From Lachnospiraceae bacterium (lineage in GTDB: Bacteria > Bacillota > Clostridia > Lachnospirales > Lachnospiraceae): DNA of 64,000 bases. The stretch's first letter is position 1; each line of letters begins with the position of its first letter. Where the stretch lies: contig JAMPGL010000014.1 in NCBI GenBank assembly GCA_023663945.1, positions 1 through 64,000 on the forward strand, in the 5' to 3' direction. The notes under the pieces are model-generated. The model was not told the DNA's origin, did not search any database, and saw nothing but the letters and a program-made list of their open reading frames with translations. Below are positions 33,993 through 42,757 of this stretch, in pieces. The position numbers and the translations under genes were made by a program.

Positions 33993-35143
33993 ATCCACCG
34001 GAACATTTTCCTTGGGGGAACCGCCGGAGCCGGGCTTAAGGGACCCTCTCTTTCCGGTTTCCAGTCCCCGCGTCCGATTCCCTCTATCATCTTTTGCAGT
34101 GATGCCGCCGCATGTTCCGCATTCCACAAACTGCTGACCGTCTCATAAGCCGCCTGCGCCATCTGCGCTCTCTTATCCGGATGGCAGATCAGGTATTCCA
34201 CCGCTTCCTTCATTTTTTCATAGCTTCCCGAAGGGTAGGCTATCCCGTTTACCCCCTGACGGATCAGATAAGGAACCGCCCCCGCCTGGGCGTTGGCAAC
34301 CACCGCGCATCCGCTGTTCATCGCCTCATTGACCACCGCCCCCCAGCCTTCCAAGTGGTTGCTGGTAAACACATGAATATGGCATTTTTCCATAATACTG
34401 CGAACCTGCTCCGGCTTTTGAAACCCATAAAAGGTAATCCGCTCCTCCACCCCATGCTTCCGGGCGCTGTCCTTTAACTGCTGTTCCATCTCTCCGTTTC
34501 CGACCATATGAATATGGCATCCCGAAAGTTCCCCCGCAAGGCGGATCATATGCTCCGGATGCTTTAACGGGATAAAACGTCCCGCCCAAACAATATGGAC
34601 TCCCGTCTTTTCCTTCATTTGCATCAGCTGTTCCCGGGAATACTTTCTGGTCTCCGGAAAATAGCCCCACTTAAACATTTTGCCCGGATAAGCGTGAATC
34701 AAATGAAAATCCGAAGCCGTATAAGCTCCGGCGCACAGCAGATATGCCGGTGCATTCCGATACCGGATATGCTCCTTGTACTTGTGAAGCAGACCCTTAG
34801 GCGAAACCGCCTTCCACTGCCCTTCCCGGTAAAGCCGTTCACTAATCCGGATGGTCAGTTTTCCATGATTTAACCGCTGTTGCACCAGCTCTTCCTTATC
34901 GTTCCAGCCAGCCAGCAGTACATCACTTTTAAGAATCAGCTCCCGGCATCTGTCCTCTTCCTCATAAAAACACCGCACATAGAGAAGCTCCTCCCCACTC
35001 CGGTTCCACCCCATGGCAAGGCGCTCCTGCTCCATGGGCTGCGTCTGAATAAAGAAAAAATCCTCTCCCCACTGCTGGTAGCATGCTTCACAAAAAGGAA
35101 TCTGATGATGATTGATGTAGTTGGATAAAAAGACAACTGTCAT
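33974..35143 (-). CDS. Family 4 glycosyltransferase
   Basis: This 389-residue GT-B enzyme has the donor-binding half in VHIVWAGRFIPLKHPEHMI and the conserved EGWGAVVNEAMNSGCAVVA (E-x7-E-type motif), then GAVPYLIRQGVNGIAYPSG. The N-terminal acceptor half begins TVVFLSNYINHHQIPFCEA. The ATG at 35143 has CAGGAG seven bases upstream. The longer open frame upstream only encodes hexapeptide repeats (MHCKGR-like) from an 18-bp tandem array, so it is not counted as coding. The C-terminal tail is short and basic, and overlaps small direct repeats. Confidence 0.9.
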   Translation of the reverse strand: MTVVFLSNYINHHQIPFCEACYQQWGEDFFFIQTQPMEQERLAMGWNRSGEELLYVRCFYEEEDRCRELILKSDVLLAGWNDKEELVQQRLNHGKLTIRISERLYREGQWKAVSPKGLLHKYKEHIRYRNAPAYLLCAGAYTASDFHLIHAYPGKMFKWGYFPETRKYSREQLMQMKEKTGVHIVWAGRFIPLKHPEHMIRLAGELSGCHIHMVGNGEMEQQLKDSARKHGVEERITFYGFQKPEQVRSIMEKCHIHVFTSNHLEGWGAVVNEAMNSGCAVVANAQAGAVPYLIRQGVNGIAYPSGSYEKMKEAVEYLICHPDKRAQMAQAAYETVSSLWNAEHAAASLQKMIEGIGRGDWKPEREGPLSPAPAVPPRKMFRWMQKDKQ

Positions 35144-35168
35144 AAATATTCTCCTGCGCCTGCCCATG

Positions 35169-35258
35169 CGGCGCACTCTGCCCTCGCAGTGCATTCTGCC
35201 CCCACAGTGCACTCTGCCCTTGCAGTACATTCTGCCCTTGCAGTGCACTATTCCTGCG
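35169..35258. repeat. Five-copy tandem array, 18-bp unit
   Basis: Units of consensus CAGTGCACTCTGCCCTTG start at 35169, 35187, 35205, 35223 and 35241. The array lies between two GT4 genes, in the leader of the downstream one. Because the period is a multiple of three, it stays open in several frames. Confidence 0.9.
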
Positions 35259-35272
35259 CCTTGTGTGCAGTG

Positions 35273-36571
35273 TCACCATATTTCGCCGTAAATTTCCAAA
35301 AGCCTCAGATAATTGCACTCCCCGTCATGAGCGATCCGCGCCCTCTTAGCCGCCTGTGCGGAAAGTCTCTGCGCCAGAGTATTGCCCTCCGGGTCTTTCT
35401 CCTCATCCCACAGCCGGGAAACCGCCTCTGCCAGCGCCTTTGCATCTCCTGCCGGGAACAAAAGCCCGTCCCTGCCGTCCGTGACCATATCCGGTATTCC
35501 CCCGGCATCCGAAGCGGCTACCGGAACTCCAAGAAGCATAGCCTCCCCCACCGTATTGGGGGAATTTTCCAGTACGGAAGCGCACACAAACACACTGCTC
35601 TTTAAAAACTGCTCCTTCATCTCCTCCGCACTGAGCTTTCCGGTCATAATGACCTTATCCTCCAGCCCGTACTGCCCTATCAGCTTACACAAATATTTCC
35701 CATAAGTGGGAAGCTTTAATCTTTGTTTCAAGGTTTTCCGCTCTATCACGCTGTTTCCTGCCACATACAGTTTGACATCCGGATAATCCGCCAAAAGCTC
35801 CGCCATAGCTTGAAGCACAAAATGCATTCCCTTTAAGGGATAATCCCCCTGCCCTAGGAAAATGCTGTGCTTCTCACACCTGTCCTTATCCCATTTTCCG
35901 GTATAAAAGGGCTCGCGCATAGTCTCATTCATGGCATAATATTTTGCTTTGGGATTGATGGCCGCCGTCCCCTCCCTGTCAAACCGGGTTCTTCCGGTAA
36001 TGTTTCCACACCGCTTAATTGTTTCCGCCTCATTCTGTCCCCGAAGGACAAACTTTTCCTGCTGCCGGCGGATGGAATCCTTCTTAAGAAAGTCCCGCAA
36101 AGTCACACTTCTCTGCACCTTTTCCGGCAGTCCCGCCATATAAACCTTTGCAATCTCCCCGCAAAGCCCCTGAATCCCTGCTAAAATCTTATCGGGTTTC
36201 CCAAAGGCTTTCACCGCCGCAAGGCTGTGAGGAAATTCCGTGCCGAAAATATGAATCATATCCGGCTGAAAATCCCGGAAAATCTCTGCAAACCGCTTTT
36301 CCATCCGCTCGTCGTAATGCTCCGGATGCGCAATATCTTCCGCAAAGGCATAACATTTCACATTCTGAATTATCCAAAAGCCGTTCTCTCCGCTTTCCGG
36401 CAAACCCCCCGGTTCCGTCGGAAAACAGACCCCCAGCTCAAAGGGCGCGTCCTTCTCCCTGACACGGTCAAAAATGCCGGAAAGCCATCCTTCCCGGTTA
36501 CTGTAAGGCAGCTGCAGTTCCCGTGCCACCGCCGGGAGCATAATATTACAGATCCACAAAACCCTTTTCAT
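35273..36571 (-). CDS. Family 4 glycosyltransferase
   Basis: This 432-residue GT-B enzyme has an N terminus KRVLWICNIMLPAVARELQ, central PDMIHIFGTEFPHSLAAVKA, and the donor half with HSIFLGQGDYPLKGMHFVL, LYVAGNS and the motif ENSPNTVGEAMLLGVPVAAS. Length is normal for GT4. The start ATG at 36571 overlaps the stop of the preceding gene by four bases (ATGA), indicating translational coupling. It is followed by an 18-bp tandem array before the next gene. Confidence 0.9.
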   Translation of the reverse strand: MKRVLWICNIMLPAVARELQLPYSNREGWLSGIFDRVREKDAPFELGVCFPTEPGGLPESGENGFWIIQNVKCYAFAEDIAHPEHYDERMEKRFAEIFRDFQPDMIHIFGTEFPHSLAAVKAFGKPDKILAGIQGLCGEIAKVYMAGLPEKVQRSVTLRDFLKKDSIRRQQEKFVLRGQNEAETIKRCGNITGRTRFDREGTAAINPKAKYYAMNETMREPFYTGKWDKDRCEKHSIFLGQGDYPLKGMHFVLQAMAELLADYPDVKLYVAGNSVIERKTLKQRLKLPTYGKYLCKLIGQYGLEDKVIMTGKLSAEEMKEQFLKSSVFVCASVLENSPNTVGEAMLLGVPVAASDAGGIPDMVTDGRDGLLFPAGDAKALAEAVSRLWDEEKDPEGNTLAQRLSAQAAKRARIAHDGECNYLRLLEIYGEIW

Positions 36572-37452
36572 CTGATCACAGCTCCTTCCCTTTCCGCCGT
36601 CTTTGTCTGCTCCCTGTTCTTCCGCGCATAAATCAAACCTTTCCATCTATTATAAAAGCCTGCCGTCGCTTTGCTTTCCGCCAGATATTTACGAAGAGGC
36701 GCTAAGGATAACAGCATTATCACGCGAAACCGGATACGCTCCTTAGGCATATACATTTTTGTAATCTTTTTATGTTCCATGGCGGATATTTTCCGGTTCT
36801 CTCTGGTCTCCGAGAAACCGCCTCCCTCATAATCCGCAATCAGCAGATCCTGATAAGCAAACCTTACCTTATGTTCCTTATTCGTGGCAAAATAGCTCCA
36901 CAAAAACTGCTCGTAATCCGCCCTGACCCGGTAAGAAGTATCAAACGGATGAGCGCGCAGAAGCTCCCTGCTGTAAAAGCACGCCTGATGACAGGGCACA
37001 TTCCGGTAGCAGCCGAATGCGTCCATATAGGGATTGGAAGCCACCTTCTGCCCCGTCACGCGCTCTAGGATATTTCCGTAATAAATCCCCCACAGCTTCT
37101 CCCCCTTTTCATCCTCCTTCTCAAAGGAAGCGATAAACTCCGCCACATTTGCAAGCACATCCTCCGAATAAAAAAGGTCTCCGCAGTTTAAATAGTAAAC
37201 ATACTTTCCTTCTGCAATTGCAAGCGCCTGATTCATAGCATCGTAAATCCCCAAGTCCTTACAGGAAAGGAGATAAAACTCCTCCTTTTTCCAAAGCTCC
37301 GCCAACGCCTCGATGGAGCCGTCGTCAGAACCGCCGTCTTTAACCACCACCTGATAGTCGCGGAAGGTCTGTTTTTGAATGCTTTCCAGCGTCTTTTTTA
37401 ATTTTTCTCCCGGATTCAAGCAGACTACAACAATTGAAAAAAAAGGCTCCAC
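36568..37452 (-). CDS. Family 2 glycosyltransferase (WcaE-like)
   Basis: This 294-residue GT-A enzyme has FFSIVVVCLNPGEKLKKTLES, VVVKDGGSDDGS, KDLGIYDAMNQALAIAEGKY and YYLNCGDLFYSED. The KDLGIYDAMN and LNxGD pattern is the signature of the WcaE/colanic-acid-type GT2 subgroup. The start is GTG at 37452, seven bases after GGAGGA. It is coupled to the following GT4 gene by a four-base overlap. Confidence 0.9.
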   Translation of the reverse strand: MEPFFSIVVVCLNPGEKLKKTLESIQKQTFRDYQVVVKDGGSDDGSIEALAELWKKEEFYLLSCKDLGIYDAMNQALAIAEGKYVYYLNCGDLFYSEDVLANVAEFIASFEKEDEKGEKLWGIYYGNILERVTGQKVASNPYMDAFGCYRNVPCHQACFYSRELLRAHPFDTSYRVRADYEQFLWSYFATNKEHKVRFAYQDLLIADYEGGGFSETRENRKISAMEHKKITKMYMPKERIRFRVIMLLSLAPLRKYLAESKATAGFYNRWKGLIYARKNREQTKTAEREGAVIR

Positions 37453-37482
37453 GCTTACTCCTCCTGTGCTTTCACAAAATTA

Positions 37483-37533
37483 ATAACCCCGATGCAAAGT
37501 ATCGGGATTGACGGCCCTCGCAGGCATCAACTC
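37483..37533. repeat. Interspersed hairpin repeat, copy 4 (diverged)
   Basis: CCCGAT-GCAAAGT-ATCGGG forms the hairpin, followed by ATTGACGGCCCTCGCAGGCA and TCAACTC. Loop and tail correspond to copies 1-3 but the stem is different on both sides. The stop codon of the EpsG-like gene (37527-37529) lies inside the tail. Confidence 0.65.
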
Positions 37534-38648
37534 ACATCCGAAAGAATCGGTACCATATCGTGAAACAAAAAGGTTTCATAGGGCAGAATCCGGAGCCCGT
37601 CATTCCCCGCTTTCATCCCAATGAAAATCACAAAATACAAAACCGCTGCGCCAATCACTCCGCCTGTCAAAAAACGCCTCAGCTTCTGATTTTCCACCCT
37701 GCCAAGCAGAGCCGGAAGGAAAAAGATGTGAGTGATGGTCAGATAATAACCGATTCTGGATATAATAGGCAGGAACGAACAGCAGACATACATCACCAGC
37801 GCGCCCAGATTGCAGTAAAAATAAAATCGGTTTCTCAAAGACGGCTTTTCCTTCTTATCTTCTAAAAGCCGCCAGACAAAGAGGGAAAGGAGCAAAACTG
37901 CCAGACAGCGCGCAATATTGACCAGACTGGTGCCTCCTTCCAGATACTCCGTATCCTCATAGGTCGGGTACAAAAAAATCACAACTTTCAAATAAAAATC
38001 CTGCATAAAAAAGAAAGTGGAACAGAAGACCGCTGCAATCCCTAACTGCCACTTTTTCCAAGGAAGGGAGGCAAGGATATACAAAGGAATCACCACCAGA
38101 AGCGATTTGTGCAGAGTTGCCCCCAAAAGCACCAGCAGGACAAATCTTCCCCACTGCCGCCTCAGCACATAAGGGATTGCATAAAGCGCAATGGCAAGCG
38201 CCAGATAGTAGCGCACCGTATTAAAGGACTGAAAATAATAGCCAAACGCCATAAACAGGAAAAAGGAAAACCCAAAGCGGTCCGCCTGCCTGTAAATTGC
38301 CGCCAAAAAAAGCAGAATGGTAAAAAAGGCAAAAAAAGCAAACACCAACAGATAATTTTCAAATCCGCTGATGCCGTACAGAACCTTTACAATGCTGTTG
38401 AATCCAATCTCCGTAGGCACAAATGCATCACAGTTGATAAGATGCATAAATTCCACATATTTTGCATAATCGTTCCCCACATTCAGCCTGCACGCCGAAA
38501 GCGCAAACAGGATAAGGAAGATTGACAAAAGTGAGAGGATATTCAGCATCTGCTGCCTGCTCACCGTCCCGCTCAGGCGCAGACAGCGGTTGTTCACCAG
38601 CATTCCCAGCGACACCGTCAAGACCGCCGCAACCACATACAAGATCAT
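37527..38648 (-). CDS. EpsG/Wzy-like polysaccharide polymerase
   Basis: This 373-residue protein has about ten membrane segments. The signature RLNVGNDYAKYVEFMHLI near residue 55, with paired aspartate/tyrosine in the first large loop, and the central FNTVRYYLALAIALYAI plus HKSLLVVIPLYILA match the EpsG family of capsule and exopolysaccharide polymerases. They join lipid-linked repeat units outside the membrane. The start overlaps the end of the upstream glycosyltransferase by four bases. The predicted C terminus (PILSDVS) ends within a hairpin-repeat copy. Confidence 0.88.
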   Translation of the reverse strand: MILYVVAAVLTVSLGMLVNNRCLRLSGTVSRQQMLNILSLLSIFLILFALSACRLNVGNDYAKYVEFMHLINCDAFVPTEIGFNSIVKVLYGISGFENYLLVFAFFAFFTILLFLAAIYRQADRFGFSFFLFMAFGYYFQSFNTVRYYLALAIALYAIPYVLRRQWGRFVLLVLLGATLHKSLLVVIPLYILASLPWKKWQLGIAAVFCSTFFFMQDFYLKVVIFLYPTYEDTEYLEGGTSLVNIARCLAVLLLSLFVWRLLEDKKEKPSLRNRFYFYCNLGALVMYVCCSFLPIISRIGYYLTITHIFFLPALLGRVENQKLRRFLTGGVIGAAVLYFVIFIGMKAGNDGLRILPYETFLFHDMVPILSDVS

Positions 38649-39430
38649 CTTCGACTCTTTCCTTCCACAATTCCCTGCCTCATCAGACGGTACGCCTCCA
38701 AGATTCCTCTCTCCTTCAGCATCTCTCCCCTGTGGGCAATCAGAAACCGAAGGGAAAACACTCCCGCCATCTTTCCGTAAAGGTGATGGTAGAGCACGCC
38801 CCTGTCCTTAAAAAATTTATCATGATATCCTTGAAACCAAGTAGATTCCCGGTACACCTCTTCTCCCAACTCCGCTGTCGCCGCATAAAGATGAAGCCCC
38901 TTTTTCAGGCAGTCGTGCAAAAACAGGCTGTCCTCCCCGTTGCTGTACCTTGCTCCCCCTCCAAAAAGAAGGGAAAAGCTGATATTTCTTTTTTGCAGCG
39001 CTTCCGTCCGCGCAGCCACCGCATAAGTGGGATAGCGTCCGTAATTGTACCAGCGTATCCGCCCCGGCTTTGTATTGTAATAAGTCCTCCGGGAAGCGTC
39101 CACCCGAAAATTAAAAGTAATCACATCGGCGTCCGCATTCTTTTCAAACTCTGAAAGCACCAGCTTCTCATAGCCGGAATCAAAGACAATATCCTCATCC
39201 GAAAACAGGCAGATTTCCCCCTCCGCCCGCATAAGAGCCGTATTTCTGCTCAAGCCAACTCCCCGCTCAGCCATGGAAAAACAGCGGATCAGCTTGTCCT
39301 TATAGGGATACTCACAATAGTCAAAATCGCCGCACTGATTGACAATGAGCGCGTCGCTTTCTAAGTTCATCTTTTGCGCAAGTTCTTTTACTTCCTGATT
39401 TACCGCCGCTACAAGCACCTGTAATTTCAT
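38645..39430 (-). CDS. GT-A type glycosyltransferase
   Basis: This 261-residue protein has SMAERGVGLSRNTALMRAEG followed by EICLFSDEDIVFDSGYEKLV, a D-E-D metal site near residue 77, as in family 2 and related enzymes. The usual VxVPVYN start is replaced by KLQVLVAAVNQEVKELAQKM, so it is a divergent member. GEDSLFLHDCL near residue 167 probably supplies the catalytic base. It is translationally coupled to the EpsG-like gene. Confidence 0.8.
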   Translation of the reverse strand: MKLQVLVAAVNQEVKELAQKMNLESDALIVNQCGDFDYCEYPYKDKLIRCFSMAERGVGLSRNTALMRAEGEICLFSDEDIVFDSGYEKLVLSEFEKNADADVITFNFRVDASRRTYYNTKPGRIRWYNYGRYPTYAVAARTEALQKRNISFSLLFGGGARYSNGEDSLFLHDCLKKGLHLYAATAELGEEVYRESTWFQGYHDKFFKDRGVLYHHLYGKMAGVFSLRFLIAHRGEMLKERGILEAYRLMRQGIVEGKSRR

Positions 39431-39449
39431 TTCTTTTTCCTTATCTGAA

Positions 39450-40562
39450 TTATGCGAAATACCGATTCAAAAATTCTTCATCCGCCTGCGCAATAATCAT
39501 GCCGAGAATCGGACAGTCCTGATTTTTGAGAAAGCACAGCTTCCGCTCCGTCTTTCTGCCCACATCCGTTCCAAAAGGAAGCAGGACGATCACTCCGCCT
39601 AATTCCCGGATGCGTGCGCACGCCTCTTCCGATAAAACATTTTCGTTAAAAGGAACGACCTCCCACTCATCCGCCTCACGGGGGCTTTCCTCCTCCATGA
39701 TATGCCAGCCAAATTCCTCTTCGCTGGTTCCCAACGGAACCTCCATCTCTCCGCGGTTTAAAAGCCCTTCTATCTCCAGCTTTCTCATGTCGGAATGATT
39801 TGCCATATCCACAATGGCAAAAGTCTTTTGCTCTCCCAAAGTATAGCGCAGATTTGCTTTCAGCTCCCCGGCGTACGGCTCCAATCCCTTTTGGTTCAGG
39901 GTCAGGATTCCAAGCGCCTTGTAAGGATAACGCTTCTCGATATCGCTCTGCACATAAACCCCTTCATTGAAAGCATAAGCAAATCCAAACAGCATAAACG
40001 CCAGAATCCCCACAATCACCGCGCCGGTAATGCACGCCGCCGAAGTGCGGTCATCCCAATAAACCCTCTGCGGCGCCTCGGAACGTATCGCCTTGATTAA
40101 ATCCAGCTCCCTGCTCTCCTTGGCGTACTCCATCAGGCCTCCCTCTACAGCATCACGGATTTCACGGACAAACTTCTCGTTATCTCCTCTCACATAGACC
40201 GTCAAAAGCCGAATGTCCGACAAAATCTCCGCCGTTGTCGCCTCACGCACCTGCTCTCTGTCATAGCCGGGAAGGGACGCCATAATCAAATCCAGAATCG
40301 GGTCTGCGTCCAGCAGGTCGTTCCAGGTATATCCATTGTAATATTGATATACCTCTCCGTTCTCATCCGCTCCAAAGCTGATGTACAGCTTCGATACCGT
40401 CTCATATTCCACCGGCATCCGCATTCCTTTGATAATCTGGTAGGCGACTCCTCCAAAGGTAGCTCCCAAAACAATCAGCATGATGATGACCCATATTTTC
40501 TTTTGAAAATAGAGCAGCATCCTTTTTAAATCCATTCCTCTGTTTAAATATTCCTCATTCAT
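39450..40562 (-). CDS. CpsC/Wzz-like chain-length protein with kinase-like remnant
   Basis: This 370-residue protein has an N-terminal Wzz-type membrane helix (about 22-44, KIWVIIMLIVLGATFGGVAY) and a VEYETVSKLYISF strand. An external region and a second helix (about 178-200) follow, then about 170 cytosolic residues. The cytosolic part (FAIVDMANHSDMRKLEIEGL, GGVIVLLPFGTDVGRKTERK, PILGMIIAQADEEFLNRYFA) resembles a bacterial tyrosine kinase/MinD-like domain fused in the same chain. No Walker A motif is visible, so the kinase part looks inactive. It likely controls polymer length and export. The start overlaps the stop of the upstream phosphosugar transferase. Confidence 0.8.
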   Translation of the reverse strand: MNEEYLNRGMDLKRMLLYFQKKIWVIIMLIVLGATFGGVAYQIIKGMRMPVEYETVSKLYISFGADENGEVYQYYNGYTWNDLLDADPILDLIMASLPGYDREQVREATTAEILSDIRLLTVYVRGDNEKFVREIRDAVEGGLMEYAKESRELDLIKAIRSEAPQRVYWDDRTSAACITGAVIVGILAFMLFGFAYAFNEGVYVQSDIEKRYPYKALGILTLNQKGLEPYAGELKANLRYTLGEQKTFAIVDMANHSDMRKLEIEGLLNRGEMEVPLGTSEEEFGWHIMEEESPREADEWEVVPFNENVLSEEACARIRELGGVIVLLPFGTDVGRKTERKLCFLKNQDCPILGMIIAQADEEFLNRYFA

Positions 40563-41971
40563 CTTCCATTCTTTCCCTTTGCACTGTCATTCTTCATGGC
40601 TGTCACCTGACTGGTTTCAACCCCTTCTGTGCTTTCCGGTTTGATCAGTATCTTTAAGGTAAGAAGCATCAGCTTTAAATCCAGCCATAACGAATAATTT
40701 TCAATATAGCATAAATCCAGCTTCAGCTTGTCATAAGGCGATGTATTGTACTTTCCGTAGACCTGCGCATATCCCGCAAGCCCCGCCTTGACCTTCATGC
40801 GGAATGCAAATTCCGGCATATCCTGCATGTACTGCCTGATGATTTCCGGGCGCTCCGGCCTGGGACCGATAAAGGACATATCCCCCTTTAAAATATTGAA
40901 AAGCTGGGGAAGCTCGTCAATCCTTACCATGCGGATAAACCTGCCCACCGGAGTAATGCGCTTATCGTTTTTGGCGGCAAGCCTTGCCACTCCGTCCTTT
41001 TCCGCATCCACGCTCATACTGCGGAATTTCATGATCAGAAACTCTCTCCCGTCCCGGGTGCAGCGCACCTGCTTGTAAAACACCGGTCCCTTATCGTAAC
41101 ATTTAATGCAGACCGCCGTAATCAGCATAAAAGGAGATGCAAGCACCAAAAGCAGCAGGGCGCAGATAATATCAACCAGCCTTTTCACCAGTCTCTGCTC
41201 CACCGACAGCGCATATTCTCTGGTCAAAAAAATCGGCGTGTCAAACAAGTGAAGCTGGTCGGAGCCCTTAACCAGCACATCCGGAATCTTCGGCATCATA
41301 TAAACCCTTATGGAACGGCTGTAACAGTATTTGAGGAGATGGTTTCTCTCCGCGGTAGGAATATCCCAAAGCACAACCGCCCCATATCCCTTCTCAATCT
41401 CCTCCTCCAATCTCCATAAGCCTTCCTTCACATCCATACATTTCACAATCCGGTACTTATCCTTCCGGGAAGAAAACTTCCGCAGAATGTCTTCAATATC
41501 CCGCTCCCCGTGCACCAGAAGCATCTCCCTTGGCGGAAAGACCTTCCGGTAAAAATAATCGCAAAAATTAATCCACACCAGCGCGATTAAAATCTGCACC
41601 CCCGATGCCGCCACCAGATAAACCGGCGTTACAATCCAGTTTCTCATCAGGGAAATCTGCACGTATGTAACAATGTTCACAAAAAGCACAGCAAAAAACT
41701 GGGAAAGAAATACATCCATCGGCTTTAGATAGCCAACCTTCAATCCCCCGTAGGTATTGGTAAAGAAGAACAACAGCACCAGATAAAGCGCTATCATCAA
41801 AATATGCCCATTGCGATAAAATTTCAGCCCCTGACGTCCCATCACGTTACCGTTTACAATGGGATAATAATATTCAAACCAAATATATGCATAAACTGCC
41901 GTCTGCAGCAGCAGACCCACAAATTTCAGCCACAGTACGATCACCCTTTTCAGGCTCTCAAATCGTTTCAT
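40559..41971 (-). CDS. Polyprenyl-phosphate sugar phosphotransferase (initiating enzyme)
   Basis: This 470-residue protein has about five N-terminal membrane segments, a CoA-binding-like middle (MLLVHGERDIEDILRKFSSR) and a C-terminal bacterial sugar transferase domain. Signatures are KGPVFYKQVRCTRDGREF, LIMKFRSMSVDAEKDG, RIDELPQLFNILKGDMSF, IGPRPERPE and KAGLAGYAQVYGKYNTSPYD. It starts the repeat unit by placing a sugar-1-phosphate on undecaprenyl phosphate. The start at 41971 has GAGGT upstream; a GTG two codons earlier is also open. Confidence 0.95.
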   Translation of the reverse strand: MKRFESLKRVIVLWLKFVGLLLQTAVYAYIWFEYYYPIVNGNVMGRQGLKFYRNGHILMIALYLVLLFFFTNTYGGLKVGYLKPMDVFLSQFFAVLFVNIVTYVQISLMRNWIVTPVYLVAASGVQILIALVWINFCDYFYRKVFPPREMLLVHGERDIEDILRKFSSRKDKYRIVKCMDVKEGLWRLEEEIEKGYGAVVLWDIPTAERNHLLKYCYSRSIRVYMMPKIPDVLVKGSDQLHLFDTPIFLTREYALSVEQRLVKRLVDIICALLLLVLASPFMLITAVCIKCYDKGPVFYKQVRCTRDGREFLIMKFRSMSVDAEKDGVARLAAKNDKRITPVGRFIRMVRIDELPQLFNILKGDMSFIGPRPERPEIIRQYMQDMPEFAFRMKVKAGLAGYAQVYGKYNTSPYDKLKLDLCYIENYSLWLDLKLMLLTLKILIKPESTEGVETSQVTAMKNDSAKGKNGR

Positions 41972-41983
41972 CCGCACACCTCG

Positions 41984-42757
41984 TTAAATTCTCCTGAGCG
42001 AAGCCCTGACCGCCCAGAAAAATAAATTATAAACACTGTAAAAAAACGGCAGCCCCTCCCGTCTCCTGTATAAGTTCCAAATCCTCCTGACCGCTTCAGC
42101 CTTGTTGGAAGAAAGCGATTTCGCCGGTCTCCGGTAAATAGTAAGCACCTCGTTAAGACCATACGCCGTATGCCCCGCCCGCATGATCTGCCACCAGGTC
42201 GCCGTATCCTCGCTTTTCACATCCGGCATCCGGATTAACTGCTTCTCAATCCGCCTTTTATCTATAAGAACCGTTGAAGTAAAGATTACTGTCCGGGAGA
42301 GCGCCCTTTTATAGATAAGCTCCTCCGGCACGGATACCACCCTGCCTGTCCCCGCGCCGTTTTCATCTCCAAATTCGTAGGCGGAAAAAACAAATCCCGC
42401 CTCCTTTTCCTTCATAAAGGCAAGCTCCTTTTCCAGCTTGTCCGACATCCAAATGTCATCCGCATCCAAAAAGGCAATATACCTGCCTCCTGACGCCTCT
42501 ATTCCCCTGTTTCTCGCCTGTGCCGCCCCTGCATTCGTGCCGAGAATGTCTATCAGCCGGATCTGCTCCTCATCTTCCTTTATGCAGTTAAGAATCTTCT
42601 CCCTGCTGTCATCCTCGGAGTTGTCATTGACAAGAATAAGCTCCCACTCCGTATAAGTCTGCGCCTTCACGCTCTCAATCGTCTTTTCAATGTAAGCACC
42701 GGCATTATGAACCGGGACAACAATGCTTACAAGTCCGTCTGTCATTTCTGCCTGCAT
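41984..42757 (-). CDS. Family 2 glycosyltransferase
   Basis: This 257-residue GT-A enzyme has VSIVVPVHNAGAYIEKTIES, LILVNDNSEDDS, AGAAQARNRGIEASGGRYIA and FLDADDIWMSDKLEKELAFM. These are the standard GT2 nucleotide-sugar and DxD motifs. The C terminus (RRIWNLYRRREGLPFFYSVY) is basic and aromatic, as in many surface-glycan GT2 proteins. The start follows the stop of the upstream gene directly, with GAGG in the end of that gene. Confidence 0.92.
   Translation of the reverse strand: MQAEMTDGLVSIVVPVHNAGAYIEKTIESVKAQTYTEWELILVNDNSEDDSREKILNCIKEDEEQIRLIDILGTNAGAAQARNRGIEASGGRYIAFLDADDIWMSDKLEKELAFMKEKEAGFVFSAYEFGDENGAGTGRVVSVPEELIYKRALSRTVIFTSTVLIDKRRIEKQLIRMPDVKSEDTATWWQIMRAGHTAYGLNEVLTIYRRPAKSLSSNKAEAVRRIWNLYRRREGLPFFYSVYNLFFWAVRASLRRI

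Noticed and set aside
35143..35248. N-terminal extension of the GT4 protein made of hexapeptide repeats
   Set aside because: The extension is encoded only by the 18-bp tandem array. The ATG at 35143 has a good ribosome binding site and begins the family N terminus.
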